From Planctomycetota bacterium (GTDB taxonomy: Bacteria > Planctomycetota > UBA1135 > GCA-002686595), in NCBI GenBank assembly GCA_012959785.1, contig DUCM01000015.1:1-64000 (forward strand): 64,000 nt of DNA, read 5' to 3'. Made by a program: the position numbers and the translations under genes. Positions 8,260 to 17,116 of this stretch are shown here, piece by piece (the first letter of the stretch is position 1; every line of letters starts with the position of its first letter). The notes under the pieces are model-generated. The model was not told where the DNA came from. It made no database searches and saw only the letters and a program-made list of their open reading frames with translations.

Positions 8260-8648
8260 AGACCGCCTTGCAGGGCAAGGCAAGCCCCGCCGAAGCGCTC
8301 CCTCGCCCTGGGCCTCTCCGCCGCACTCGCCCCGGCCCAAGTCACCGTCTGCAATTCCGGCTGCACCTCCAGCACCCTCCAGGGCGGCCCCCGGGTCTAG
8401 CACTCCGATGTCAAGTCGCAGGGAGGCTGGCAGGATGTCTCCGGCAACATCCAGCGCTATCCGCGCCTCGCCGGCCCGGCCCTGAATGACTTTCACCTGC
8501 GCTTCCTTCACCGTGCAGCAACAAGGGCGACAGCACGGTGCCCGGAACCACAATCCTCGACATTGACGGCCAGCCGCGCGTGATGAACGGTGAAGCAGAC
8601 ATGGGGGCCGATGAAACAGGTCGTCCCACATCCATCACCCCGCAGTAG
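8260..8648 (+). pseudogene. Eroded secreted beta-helix (choice-of-anchor-type) protein gene
   Basis: The plus strand holds disconnected pieces of a secreted protein. First comes a leader-like SLALGLSAALAPAQVTVCNSG (8299 onward), then an in-frame TAG near 8398. The same frame continues with QGGWQDVSGNIQRYPRLAGP, and after a frame change it ends with GTTILDIDGQPRV and NGEADMGADE before a TAG at 8646. The DIDGxPRV...xDMGADE ending is typical of right-handed parallel beta-helix proteins of planctomycetes. The stop, the frameshift and the missing helix body mark it as a decayed gene with internal deletions. Confidence 0.65.
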
Positions 8649-8712
8649 CCAAGGAAAAGCGCTCCCAAGCTGAGAAGGGGAAAGCCATGGCGGTGGGAAG
8701 TACACTGCCCCG

Positions 8713-9411
8713 ATGCGCTTCCTCCTCACCCTGATCGCCTGTCTGCCTCTCATGCCCGCGCCTCGGCCCACCGCCGAAGCGCAGGTTTTTCGTTACCAGA
8801 AGACCGAACTCGAAGGCTGGACAATCTTCGTGGAGACCAAACTCGAAGCCGATGAGCCCCTCTGCGCCCAGGTCTTGAACCTCTTGCGGGTCAAGCTCTG
8901 GGAAGTCGCCAGGCGCTTGCCAGCGCGAACAGTCGAGCGCCTACGCCAGGTGGAGATTCGCATCCACGCCGACCGCGAGGGCTGTCCCGGCGGCGTCTAT
9001 CACCCCTCGGAGGATTGGCTTCTGAACCACGACCTGCCCGGTGATTGGGCCCGGGGCATCGAGTTTGGCAACGCGCAGAACTTCCTCGCTTGGTCGCGGC
9101 AGCAACCGGCCATGGTCCTGCACGAACTCGCCCACGCCTGGCACCACCAGGTCCTGGGCTACGACCACGAGGGCATCCTGCAGGACTTTGCCGCCGTCCA
9201 GGCAGCTGGTTCCCTGAAAAAGGTCCTGTATGTCACCGGCGGTGAGAAGCCAGCCTACGGTCTGAATAACCCCCAAGAGTTCTTCGCCGAGATGAGCGAG
9301 GCCTGGTGGTCCACCAACGATTTTTTTCCCTTCGTGCAGGCCGAAGTCCAAGCGGACTTCCCCTCCACCGCTACACTGATGACAAAATGCTGGCAGGCTC
9401 CAGAGCGTTGA
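8713..9411 (+). CDS. Secreted putative zinc metallopeptidase (HExxH)
   Basis: A 232-residue protein with an N-terminal signal peptide (MRFLLTLIACLPLMPA, cleavage probably near residue 24). It carries HELAHAWHH at 137-145 (H137, E138, H141), and a downstream NPQEFFAEMSEAWW (187-200) could supply the third zinc-binding glutamate. The layout resembles the small secreted ATLF/Zmp1-like peptidases, an assignment from pattern only. The ATG at 8713 follows a purine-rich AGAAGGGGAAAG some 30 nt upstream. Its end overlaps the start chosen for the next gene by about 25 nt, so co-transcription with the multiheme lipoprotein is likely. Substrate unknown. Confidence 0.75.
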   Translation: MRFLLTLIACLPLMPAPRPTAEAQVFRYQKTELEGWTIFVETKLEADEPLCAQVLNLLRVKLWEVARRLPARTVERLRQVEIRIHADREGCPGGVYHPSEDWLLNHDLPGDWARGIEFGNAQNFLAWSRQQPAMVLHELAHAWHHQVLGYDHEGILQDFAAVQAAGSLKKVLYVTGGEKPAYGLNNPQEFFAEMSEAWWSTNDFFPFVQAEVQADFPSTATLMTKCWQAPER

Positions 9412-11699
9412 GCGAGCGAGCACTCACTCGATTCGCGGCCTCTGCCGGGGCACTTTTTTGGGCCACGGTTCCCCTGGCTTGGCTGACCGCCTGCGGAGGC
9501 TTCGGGGCCGAGGATCGCCAAACAGCCACAACGCCCAGCGCCTACGCCAAGAGCGGCCTCTGCGCCGAGTGCCACGAGGCGGAAGCTGCTGCCTGGAGCG
9601 ACTCGCACCATGCGCTCGCCATGCAGACTGCCAGCGCGAGCAGCGTGCTGGGCGACTTTGATCAAACGAGCTTCGAAGACCAAGGCATCACCACCTCGTT
9701 CTTCCGGCGGGGCGGCGGTTTTTGGGTCAACACCGAAGGCCCCGACGGAGAGCTGCACGACTACGAGATCAGCTACACCTTCGGCGTCGAGCCCTTGCAG
9801 CAATACCTGATCGAGTTCGAGGGCGGGCGCTTGCAATGCTTGACCATCGCCTGGGACAGCGACGACCAGCGCTGGTTCAGTCTCTACCCGGGCGAACGCT
9901 TTGCCCCGGATGACGCTCTGCATTGGACCGGCCGCTATCAGAACTGGAACATGATGTGCGCCGATTGTCACTCGACGCACCTCTTCAAGAACTACGACGC
10001 GGGAAGCGACACCTACGACACCCGCTGGGAAGCCTTGAATGTCTCCTGTCAGGCCTGCCACGGACCCGGCTCGCAGCACATCGCCAGGGCCCGCGAAGCG
10101 GGCGAAGACTGGCAACCCGATGCCGACGAAAGCGGCTTCGCCCTGCACCTCGCCCGGGGCGCGGCAACCGCTCAAATAGAAGCCTGCGCACCCTGCCACT
10201 CGCGCCGCCAGACCCTCAGCGCTGCCGCCCATCGGCCCGGTTCCTTCCACGATGACTACGCCATCGAATCCCTGCGCGCACCGCTCTACTACGCCGATGG
10301 TCAGATGCACGAAGAGGTCTATGTCGTGGGTTCGTTCCTACAGAGCAAGATGCACCAGAAGGGAGTCAGCTGTTCCGATTGCCACGATCCCCACAGCTTG
10401 AACCTGTGGGTCGAGGGAGATGCGGTTTGCCTGCAATGTCACAGCCAAGCCGCACCCATAGAGCGCTTCCCAAGCCTGACTGCCGCCATCTACGACGCGC
10501 CCGAGCATCATCACCACCCCCAGGACTCCCTGGGTGCGCGCTGCAAGAGCTGCCACATGCCCGAGCACACCTACATGCAGATCGACGAGCGTTACGACCA
10601 CAGTCTGCGCATCCCGAGGCCGGACATGACCGCTCTCTTGGGCACACCCAACGCCTGCAATGGGTGCCACACCGAAGAGAGTGCCGATTGGGCGGCCGCA
10701 GCCATTTTGGAGTGGACCGGCGCAGAGCCCAAGCCTCACCGCGGCGTGGTATTCGCCGCCGCCCGCGGTGCCCACCCGGCGGTGACCGCGCCCCTGGCTG
10801 GACTCGCCCACGACCCCGAGCAACCGGCCATCGTGCGGGCCAGCGCCATGGACCTCTTGAGCGGCTACCCCCAGGGCGGCCAAGTCAAGTTGATGGCCCT
10901 CTCGGACGACGAGCCCCTGGTGCGCGCAGCGGCCTTGAACAACCTGACGGACATTCCCGAAGCACTCTTGGCAGAGCGCGTGGCGCCGCTTTGCAGCGAC
11001 CCCGTGCGACGCGTGCGCATCGCTGCGGCCCGCGCCCTGGCAGGCGTGGGCGATGAGCTTCTCGGGGGCGCCCTGCCTGCCTGCAACTCAGCCCGCGCCG
11101 AACTTATGGCTTCCTTCGACGCCAACCTCGACCTGCCGGCGACTAACTTGGGCCTCGCCCTGTACCTTGCGGATTGCGGCGACCCCAAGGGCGCCTCGCA
11201 CGCCTATCTCCGCGCCCTGGAACTCGACCAGGACTTTCTGCCCGCTGTCTTCAATCTCGCCTCTCTACTCACCAGCCTCGAACGCAGGGACGAAGCCCGC
11301 AGCCTGCTCATCACAGCCCTCGAACGCCACCCCGTCCACGGCGAGTTGCACTATTCCCTGGGTCTCTTATTGGCCGAGATGGACGATTTCAAGGGTGCCC
11401 TCGAGGCCCTCCAGAGCGCCGCGCGCGAAATGCCCTTTCGGGCACGAGTGCACTACAACGCCGGCCTCGCCGCGCAACAGCTCGGTCGCGTACCCGCCGC
11501 CGAAGCGGCCCTCAAGCGAGCGGCCGAACTCGATCCCGAGGCACCCGACTTTGCCTACGCCCTGGCCACTTTTTACCTGGCACAAATGCGCTACGATCGC
11601 GCCCTCGAGTGGGCCAAAAAACTCGCCAGCCTGGTCCCCGAAGCTCCCGGTCCCCATCAGCTGATCGAAGAGATCAAGCGCCAACGCAAGAGCCACTAG
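9387..11699 (+). CDS. Octaheme c-type cytochrome lipoprotein with HEAT and TPR repeats
   Basis: From ATG at 9387 the product has 770 residues. A lipoprotein leader ends at WLTAC (C36), followed by eight CxxCH heme motifs: CAECH 59, CADCH 191, CQACH 221, CAPCH 267, CSDCH 329, CLQCH 348, CKSCH 386 and CNGCH 424. The spacing resembles cytochrome c554-type domains. HEAT-like repeats (about 430-540) and then TPR repeats (about 545-735) make up the second half. It probably acts in extracytoplasmic electron transfer or as a multiheme reductase, with the repeats as a protein docking platform. The frame is open upstream to 9306, but that start lacks a leader and lies deep inside the peptidase gene. 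An aminotransferase follows after 1 nt. Confidence 0.88.
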   Translation: MLAGSRALSERALTRFAASAGALFWATVPLAWLTACGGFGAEDRQTATTPSAYAKSGLCAECHEAEAAAWSDSHHALAMQTASASSVLGDFDQTSFEDQGITTSFFRRGGGFWVNTEGPDGELHDYEISYTFGVEPLQQYLIEFEGGRLQCLTIAWDSDDQRWFSLYPGERFAPDDALHWTGRYQNWNMMCADCHSTHLFKNYDAGSDTYDTRWEALNVSCQACHGPGSQHIARAREAGEDWQPDADESGFALHLARGAATAQIEACAPCHSRRQTLSAAAHRPGSFHDDYAIESLRAPLYYADGQMHEEVYVVGSFLQSKMHQKGVSCSDCHDPHSLNLWVEGDAVCLQCHSQAAPIERFPSLTAAIYDAPEHHHHPQDSLGARCKSCHMPEHTYMQIDERYDHSLRIPRPDMTALLGTPNACNGCHTEESADWAAAAILEWTGAEPKPHRGVVFAAARGAHPAVTAPLAGLAHDPEQPAIVRASAMDLLSGYPQGGQVKLMALSDDEPLVRAAALNNLTDIPEALLAERVAPLCSDPVRRVRIAAARALAGVGDELLGGALPACNSARAELMASFDANLDLPATNLGLALYLADCGDPKGASHAYLRALELDQDFLPAVFNLASLLTSLERRDEARSLLITALERHPVHGELHYSLGLLLAEMDDFKGALEALQSAAREMPFRARVHYNAGLAAQQLGRVPAAEAALKRAAELDPEAPDFAYALATFYLAQMRYDRALEWAKKLASLVPEAPGPHQLIEEIKRQRKSH

Positions 11700-11700
11700 C

Positions 11701-12882
11701 ATGAACCCGATCCCTGCTCCCATTTCGCCTCCCAGCCGTGTCCTGCTCGGCCCCGGCCCCTCGGATGTGGCGCCCAGCGTGCTGCGTGCCCTGGGCACGC
11801 CCACCATCGGACACCTCGATCCGCGCTTTCTCTCTATCATGGACGAGATCAGCGCCATGCAGCGCGTCTTGTTCGGCACCGAGAACGAACTCTGCATCCC
11901 CATGTCGGGGACAGGCTCGGCGGGCATGGAAACTCTGCTGGTCAACCTGCTCGAACCGGGCAGCCGCGCCCTGGTGGGTGTCAACGGAGTCTTCGGGACA
12001 CGCATGGCGGAGGTCGCTCGCCGCTCGGGCGCAGAGGTCACCGTGGCGGAGGGCGAATGGGGCCGCGCCTTCACGCCCGACGACCTGCGCCGTACCGCGA
12101 ACGGAGGAAAGTTCGATGTGGTTTGTCTCGTGCACGCCGAAACCTCCACGGGCGTCGCTCAGGACATGAAGGACATGCGCGCCGTGGCCGACGAGTGCGG
12201 CGCCTTGCTGCTCCTCGACACCGTGACCTCGCTCGGAGGCATGGCGGTGAAGCTCGACGCCTGGGGCGTCGACGCGGCCTATTCAGGCACTCAAAAGTGT
12301 CTCTCTTGTCCCCCGGGCCTGGCGCCAGTGACCTTTTCGCCGCGCGCCATCAAGCGCCTGCAATCGCGCTCGCATCCAGTGCAAAGTTGGTACCTCGATC
12401 TCAACCTGATCTCGAGCTATTGGGGCGGAGAGCGCGCCTACCACCACACCGCACCCATCAACATGCTCTTCGGCTTGCACGAGGCCCTGCGGCTGGCCCT
12501 GGCCGAAGGCCTCGAAGCGCGCTTCTCGCGCCACCACCAAAATGGCCGTGCCCTGTGGGCCGGCCTCGCGGCCATGGGTCTCGAACTGCCCGTACCCCGA
12601 GACGAACGCCTGGCGCAACTGACCGTGGTGCGCATTCCGCAAGGTGTAGACGACGATCGGGTACGCGGATTCCTGCTGGAAGAGTTCTCCCTGGAGATCG
12701 GCGGTGGGCTGGGCCCGCTCAAGGGCCAGGCCTGGCGCATCGGTTTGATGGGCGCGGCTTCGACCCGCACCAATGTCACCCTGGTGCTCTCAGCTCTGGC
12801 GGCCGCCCTCGCAGAGCAAGGCGCAGCCCCAGCGCATGGAGCCCTGGCCGCTGCGGCTGCGGTCTATGGCGAAGAAGGCTGA
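11701..12882 (+). CDS. Class V aminotransferase (alanine/serine-glyoxylate type)
   Basis: A 393-residue PLP enzyme of aminotransferase class [18 protein letters not shown] at the start, the PLP-binding [10 protein letters not shown] (69-78), [11 protein letters not shown] (171-180) and the Schiff-base lysine K199 in [13 protein letters not shown] match alanine-glyoxylate/serine-glyoxylate aminotransferases. Such enzymes transfer the amino group of alanine or serine to glyoxylate in glycine/serine and photorespiratory-type metabolism. The ATG sits 1 nt after the stop of the cytochrome gene, so it shares that transcript, although the functional link is unclear. The exact amino donor cannot be read from sequence. 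Confidence 0.9.
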   Translation: MNPIPAPISPPSRVLLGPGPSDVAPSVLRALGTPTIGHLDPRFLSIMDEISAMQRVLFGTENELCIPMSGTGSAGMETLLVNLLEPGSRALVGVNGVFGTRMAEVARRSGAEVTVAEGEWGRAFTPDDLRRTANGGKFDVVCLVHAETSTGVAQDMKDMRAVADECGALLLLDTVTSLGGMAVKLDAWGVDAAYSGTQKCLSCPPGLAPVTFSPRAIKRLQSRSHPVQSWYLDLNLISSYWGGERAYHHTAPINMLFGLHEALRLALAEGLEARFSRHHQNGRALWAGLAAMGLELPVPRDERLAQLTVVRIPQGVDDDRVRGFLLEEFSLEIGGGLGPLKGQAWRIGLMGAASTRTNVTLVLSALAAALAEQGAAPAHGALAAAAAVYGEEG

Positions 12883-12903
12883 AGTGGCCGGGGCGGCCCG
12901 AGA

Positions 12904-14271
12904 TCAAAGTTCCCAGAGGACTTCGTAGGCCTGGCTCAAGTTGAAACCGTTGCCACACGGGCTGCTGGCCGGGTCGCGGTACCACCACTGATAGTGCATC
13001 GTGCTACCCGCCGTTGCGCCGCCCACGAGGCCCACATTGGCCGTGGTACTCGTGTCGCCAAAGCCGTTGGCAAAGGCCACCTGCAAACGAATCACCGCGC
13101 CGCCCACGCAACGCAGTCCGTCACCGAAGGGAACGCCCTGGCCGCCATTGAGGGCAGCTGTGCCCTGGAAAAACAAGCCCGGTTGTGAGGGCACCGAGCC
13201 GAACACATCCAGGCGCAGGTCTCCGGCCATGAGGCTGGAGGATCCGTTGGTGGCGATCTCGGCCCCGACGAAGAAGAAGGAGTTCTCGCAACCGCGGCCC
13301 GCGATCCCGGAATTGCCGCAGGGGCAAGGCGTGCCGCTGCCGTCACCAAAGCAGAAACTGCCCGCGGCCGCAGGCGGCCCGCAGTTGCCCGAGTACAAGC
13401 AATCCACCCATTCGGGATGGTCGATGAAGGGGTTGCGATTGCCCTGGAAGGAATAGATCACATCGTTGCCATTGCGCTCGTAGTTGTCCACGGGATCGTC
13501 GGCGTGCCACTGCAAGAGCACACTCAAGAGCCCCATGTAGGCCACCGACTCGTTGCTGCCGGTGTTTGAACTGTCGATCAGGGATTCATTGTCCGTCAGG
13601 ATCAGATCCGGCTCCGAAACACCGGTGCTTCCGTGGTTTCCACCTTCGTAGCGTATATCGAGGTACAACAGCGCACGAGCCACATCGCCCTTGCGCTCCG
13701 TCCAAACCTGCCAGCCACCGGAGGTAAAGGAACCAAAGGTCCAGTTCGAGTCCCCGGGAAATCCTCCGCCACCACCACCGGCGCCGTTGTTGGCCACGGT
13801 TGTTTTTTCCGAGTCACCCGAGGAGGCGTCGCGAAAAGGCTTGTTGCTGCGCGAGCTGTTGTAGCTTGAGTCGCACAAGAACAGGACATGGCAGTCGGTG
13901 TAGGGATAGTTCGAACTGTTGTCGTTTGGAAACCCGTAGGACTTGGGCCAGGTGTGCTCACGGTTGTAGTCGGCGTTGCCGCCGCCTTGCTTGGCGTAGC
14001 TCTCGTTCTTGTATACATCCAGGATGCGCGAGGAGTTGGACGGATCCTGCTGGGCCAACTCGAGGATGTTCCAGGTGTCGGTGGCCGACGAGGTGTAGGG
14101 GTAGCGCTGGTGATCGTCGATTACAGCATGCAGGCTCGAACGCAGGGCCGAGGGATTGCTCGCATCTACGCTGGTGTAGTAGCCCGGAGGCGCCTGGGCG
14201 GCGGCCGCAGTGGAGAGGGCGCAGATAGCGCATATGGAGGCTAAGACGAAAAGCAACTGGGGGATTTTCAT
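12904..14271 (-). CDS. Secreted endonuclease I family nuclease with shared Cys-rich C-terminal domain
   Basis: A 455-residue exported protein (leader MKIPQLLFVLASICAICALS). Residues 30-295 follow the endonuclease I fold (EndA/Vvn type). The catalytic region is NREHTWPKSYGF (H106), with a late motif QGNRNPFIDHPEWV. Such enzymes cut DNA and RNA without sequence preference, often to harvest extracellular nucleic acid. From about residue 306 (FCFGDGSGTPCPCGN) the protein carries the roughly 150-residue domain seen on other secreted proteins in this window, ending near GFNLSQAYEVLW. I infer that this domain anchors or sorts the nuclease at the cell surface. The gene converges on the aminotransferase gene. 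Confidence 0.9.
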   Translation of the reverse strand: MKIPQLLFVLASICAICALSTAAAAQAPPGYYTSVDASNPSALRSSLHAVIDDHQRYPYTSSATDTWNILELAQQDPSNSSRILDVYKNESYAKQGGGNADYNREHTWPKSYGFPNDNSSNYPYTDCHVLFLCDSSYNSSRSNKPFRDASSGDSEKTTVANNGAGGGGGGFPGDSNWTFGSFTSGGWQVWTERKGDVARALLYLDIRYEGGNHGSTGVSEPDLILTDNESLIDSSNTGSNESVAYMGLLSVLLQWHADDPVDNYERNGNDVIYSFQGNRNPFIDHPEWVDCLYSGNCGPPAAAGSFCFGDGSGTPCPCGNSGIAGRGCENSFFFVGAEIATNGSSSLMAGDLRLDVFGSVPSQPGLFFQGTAALNGGQGVPFGDGLRCVGGAVIRLQVAFANGFGDTSTTANVGLVGGATAGSTMHYQWWYRDPASSPCGNGFNLSQAYEVLWEL

Positions 14272-14456
14272 GTCTTCAATCTAACCCACGGAAGAGGGCC
14301 TGGGGAGGGGTTCTGGGCCTTGTTTCTGGCTCACAGGTGGCTTTTTTGCACTTCCTGAGCGACCACGGGCCACCCCACGGGTCTCCCTACTCCCCGCCCG
14401 CACTCGCATGCGGACCCATTCATCCCTTGACCGGCCAGTGCCGGGAGGCTCGTTTC

Positions 14457-15713
14457 ATGCTGCATCTCTTCTTATTGGCCGCCCTCCATCAATCCCCCGC
14501 CGCGCCCCTCTTCGACCTGCGCGGCTCCAGCCCCGGCGGGCGCTACGGCAGCGCCATCGCGGGTTTGGGCGACCTCGATGGCGATGGCCGCGGCGATTTG
14601 ATCGTGGGCGCGCCCCGGGCCCTGGTGGGTGGCGAAAGGCGAGGCCGCGCCACTGTGCACTCAGGCGCCGACGGCAAGGTCCTCTTCACCTACAGCGGTA
14701 GTGGCGCCCACGGCATTTTCGGATTTTCTGTCGCCGGCGGCGGCGATGTGGATCGCGACGGCACGCCCGACTTCATCGTCGGCGCTCCCCGCGATGGATC
14801 GCCGGCGGGCACCGTGACCGTTTTCTCCGGTGCCACCGGCCAGCGCCTCTACAGCTTGCGCGGAGCGGCCGCCGGCGATGAGTACGGTACCAGCGTGGCC
14901 ATCATCGGTGATGTCAACGGCGACAACCACGCCGACCTCCTGATCGGCGCTCCCAACCACGACAGCGGCGGCAGCAACGCTGGCCGGGTCTACCTGATCT
15001 CGGGTCGCACACGGGTTTCACTGGCCATCATCGACGGCGAGGCCTGGGACTTTCTGGGTACTTCGGTAGCGGCCGCCGGCGATCTCGATGGTGATGGCAA
15101 GAACGATGTCTGGATCGGTGCGCCCTTCAACGACAGCGGCAGCTTCAACGCTGGCAGCGCCTACGCGCACTCAGGAGTAACGGGAGCTCGCCTGCACACG
15201 ATCTCCGGCGCCTCCGCTGGAGACCAGCTCGGGTTTCGCGTGGCAGCGGCGGGCGACATCGACGGCGACGGAGTGACTGACCTCTTGGCCTGCGCGCCCT
15301 CGGCGGATGCCACGGGTCTCGATTCGGGCTCGCTGGTGTTGGTCTCCGGCGCGAGCGGCGACTTGTCCGCCACCCACGCCGGTTGGAGTGCATCGATCTT
15401 CGCCAGCGCCGTGGCCGGAGTCGGCGACCTCGACGGAGATGGCCACCCCGACCTGCTCCTGGGCGCCGCCGCCGCCCACGGCTCGGCCGCGGACTCGGGT
15501 GCTGTGCACGCCTTCGGCGGCGCCAGCGGCAACGAGCTCTTCGCCCTCGACGGCCGGCAGGCGGGCGACTGGTTCGGCGCGGCCCTGGCCAACGTCGGCG
15601 ACATCGATGGCGATGGGCAGGACGATTTCGCTGTGGGGGCGCCGGGCCACGATGACCAGGGCGAGAAAACCGGCTATGTGCGGGTTTACTCGGGGGCAGC
15701 CTTTGCCCCCTGA
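14457..15713 (+). CDS. Secreted seven-unit FG-GAP beta-propeller protein
   Basis: Starting from ATG at 14457 the product has 418 residues with a short leader (MLHLFLLAALHQSPAA). The frame is open further upstream to 14337, but only from 14457 does the N-terminus look like a signal peptide. Seven repeats carry calcium-loop cores: GDLDGDGRGD, GDVDRDGTPD, GDVNGDNHAD, GDLDGDGKND, GDIDGDGVTD, GDLDGDGHPD and GDIDGDGQDD. Each is followed by a strand such as LIVGAP. Seven units make a closed integrin-alpha-like propeller, and almost nothing else is present, so this is a bare propeller. Likely role: surface adhesion or ligand binding. Confidence 0.87.
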   Translation: MLHLFLLAALHQSPAAPLFDLRGSSPGGRYGSAIAGLGDLDGDGRGDLIVGAPRALVGGERRGRATVHSGADGKVLFTYSGSGAHGIFGFSVAGGGDVDRDGTPDFIVGAPRDGSPAGTVTVFSGATGQRLYSLRGAAAGDEYGTSVAIIGDVNGDNHADLLIGAPNHDSGGSNAGRVYLISGRTRVSLAIIDGEAWDFLGTSVAAAGDLDGDGKNDVWIGAPFNDSGSFNAGSAYAHSGVTGARLHTISGASAGDQLGFRVAAAGDIDGDGVTDLLACAPSADATGLDSGSLVLVSGASGDLSATHAGWSASIFASAVAGVGDLDGDGHPDLLLGAAAAHGSAADSGAVHAFGGASGNELFALDGRQAGDWFGAALANVGDIDGDGQDDFAVGAPGHDDQGEKTGYVRVYSGAAFAP

Positions 15714-15841
15714 TTGGAGTTGAGGACCCGGGGTTGGAGAATATCCCCGGGAGACGGTCACAGGATTCGGAGCTCCGCGTTCCAGGGCGGGCAGCGTAAG
15801 GTCTCACCCGGCCAAAGTTGCCCGCGTTTCCCCCTCCCTCC

Positions 15842-17113
15842 ATGCACACTGTCATCCTCGGCAACGGCGTCAGCGGCGTAACCGCCGCCCTCAAGTTGCG
15901 CCAGCTATGTCCCGAGCGGCGCATCACGATCCTCTCGGGAGAATCGACCTACCACTGGTCGCGGCCGGCGCTCATGTACATCTTCATGGGACACATGCGC
16001 TACCAGGACACAAAGCCCTTCGAGGACTCGCTCTGGGGCCGCGAGCGGTTGGAGTTGGTGCGCGACTGGGTCACGGCCATCGACACCGACCGGCGCGAGC
16101 TGTCCCTCGCCCGAGGAGCACCGCTGGCCTTCGACCAACTCTTGATTGCCACGGGCTCCACGCCCAACAAGTTTGGTTGGCCAGGCCAGGATCTCGATGG
16201 CGTGCAGGGGCTCTGGGGGTTGCAAGACCTGAGTACTCTGAACGCAAGCGTCAAGCGCGCCCGGCGGGCGGTGATTGTGGGCGGTGGGCTGATCGGAATT
16301 GAATTAGCAGAGATGCTGCAATCGGTGGGCATCGGGGTGACTATGTTGGTGCGCGAGTCCTCGTACTGGGCCAACATTCTACCCCTCGAAGAATCCCTCC
16401 TGGTCAACCGCGAGATCCTCTGCCACGGCATTGGCCTGCGCCTCAGCACCGAACTCGAGGCCGTTCTCGACGACGGAGAAGGACGCGCCCGCGGTGTGCG
16501 CACGACAGCAGGCGAAGAAATCGCCTGTGAGATCGTGGGACTCACCGCCGGAGTCTCGCCCAACCTTTCCGCGCTTGCTGGCTCCGGCATCGAGACCGGC
16601 CGTGGCGTGTTGGTGGACAATCGGCTGCGCACGAGCGTTCCGGGTATCTTCGCCGCGGGGGACTGCGCTGAGATCCGCACACAGAGCTCCGGCAAGAACA
16701 CGATTCAGCAAGTCTGGTACACGGGCAAGCGCCAAGGTGAGTTTGTGGCCCAGTCCATGGCAGGCGAGGCAACCGGCGACTATGAGACCGGGCTCTGGTT
16801 CAACTCGGCCAAGTTTCTAGACCTCGAATACCAAACCTACGGCTCGGTGGGCCTCGATGTCCCCGGTGAGCGCAATCTCTATTGGCAACACGAAAGCGGC
16901 AAGCACGCCCTGCGCATCGTCTACACACGGGAGGGAGTAATCGGGTTCGACACACTGGGGCAGAGATGGCGCCACTCTGTTTCCGAGCGCTGGATTCTCG
17001 ATCGCACACCGTTGCGCGATGTACTCGCCAACCTCGAAGAGGCTCACTTCGAACCGGAGTTCTTTCGCCGCCACGAGGCGGACATGCGCCGCTCTTTCGA
17101 GAGCGCGCTATAG
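15842..17113 (+). CDS. FAD/NAD(P)-dependent oxidoreductase (pyridine nucleotide-disulfide fold)
   Basis: A 423-residue flavoprotein. The N-terminal FAD-binding loop is VILGNGVSG, the central NAD(P)-binding loop is IVGGGLIGIELAEML, and VPGIFAAGDCAE is the C-terminal FAD contact. The family includes nitrite-reductase-type, rubredoxin and ferredoxin reductases. The redox-active CxxC of disulfide reductases is absent, so electrons should pass to another protein. ATG at 15842 places the FAD loop directly at the N-terminus; a frame opening at 15818 adds only eight residues. The polyferredoxin gene starts 3 nt downstream, which suggests that this enzyme feeds or drains electrons from the membrane Fe-S protein. 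Confidence 0.85.
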   Translation: MHTVILGNGVSGVTAALKLRQLCPERRITILSGESTYHWSRPALMYIFMGHMRYQDTKPFEDSLWGRERLELVRDWVTAIDTDRRELSLARGAPLAFDQLLIATGSTPNKFGWPGQDLDGVQGLWGLQDLSTLNASVKRARRAVIVGGGLIGIELAEMLQSVGIGVTMLVRESSYWANILPLEESLLVNREILCHGIGLRLSTELEAVLDDGEGRARGVRTTAGEEIACEIVGLTAGVSPNLSALAGSGIETGRGVLVDNRLRTSVPGIFAAGDCAEIRTQSSGKNTIQQVWYTGKRQGEFVAQSMAGEATGDYETGLWFNSAKFLDLEYQTYGSVGLDVPGERNLYWQHESGKHALRIVYTREGVIGFDTLGQRWRHSVSERWILDRTPLRDVLANLEEAHFEPEFFRRHEADMRRSFESAL

Positions 17114-17116
17114 ACG

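Noticed and set aside
8099-8631. Intact overlapping genes on both strands
   Set aside because: The frames are shadows around a decayed beta-helix gene; only the fragments with family motifs are meaningful.
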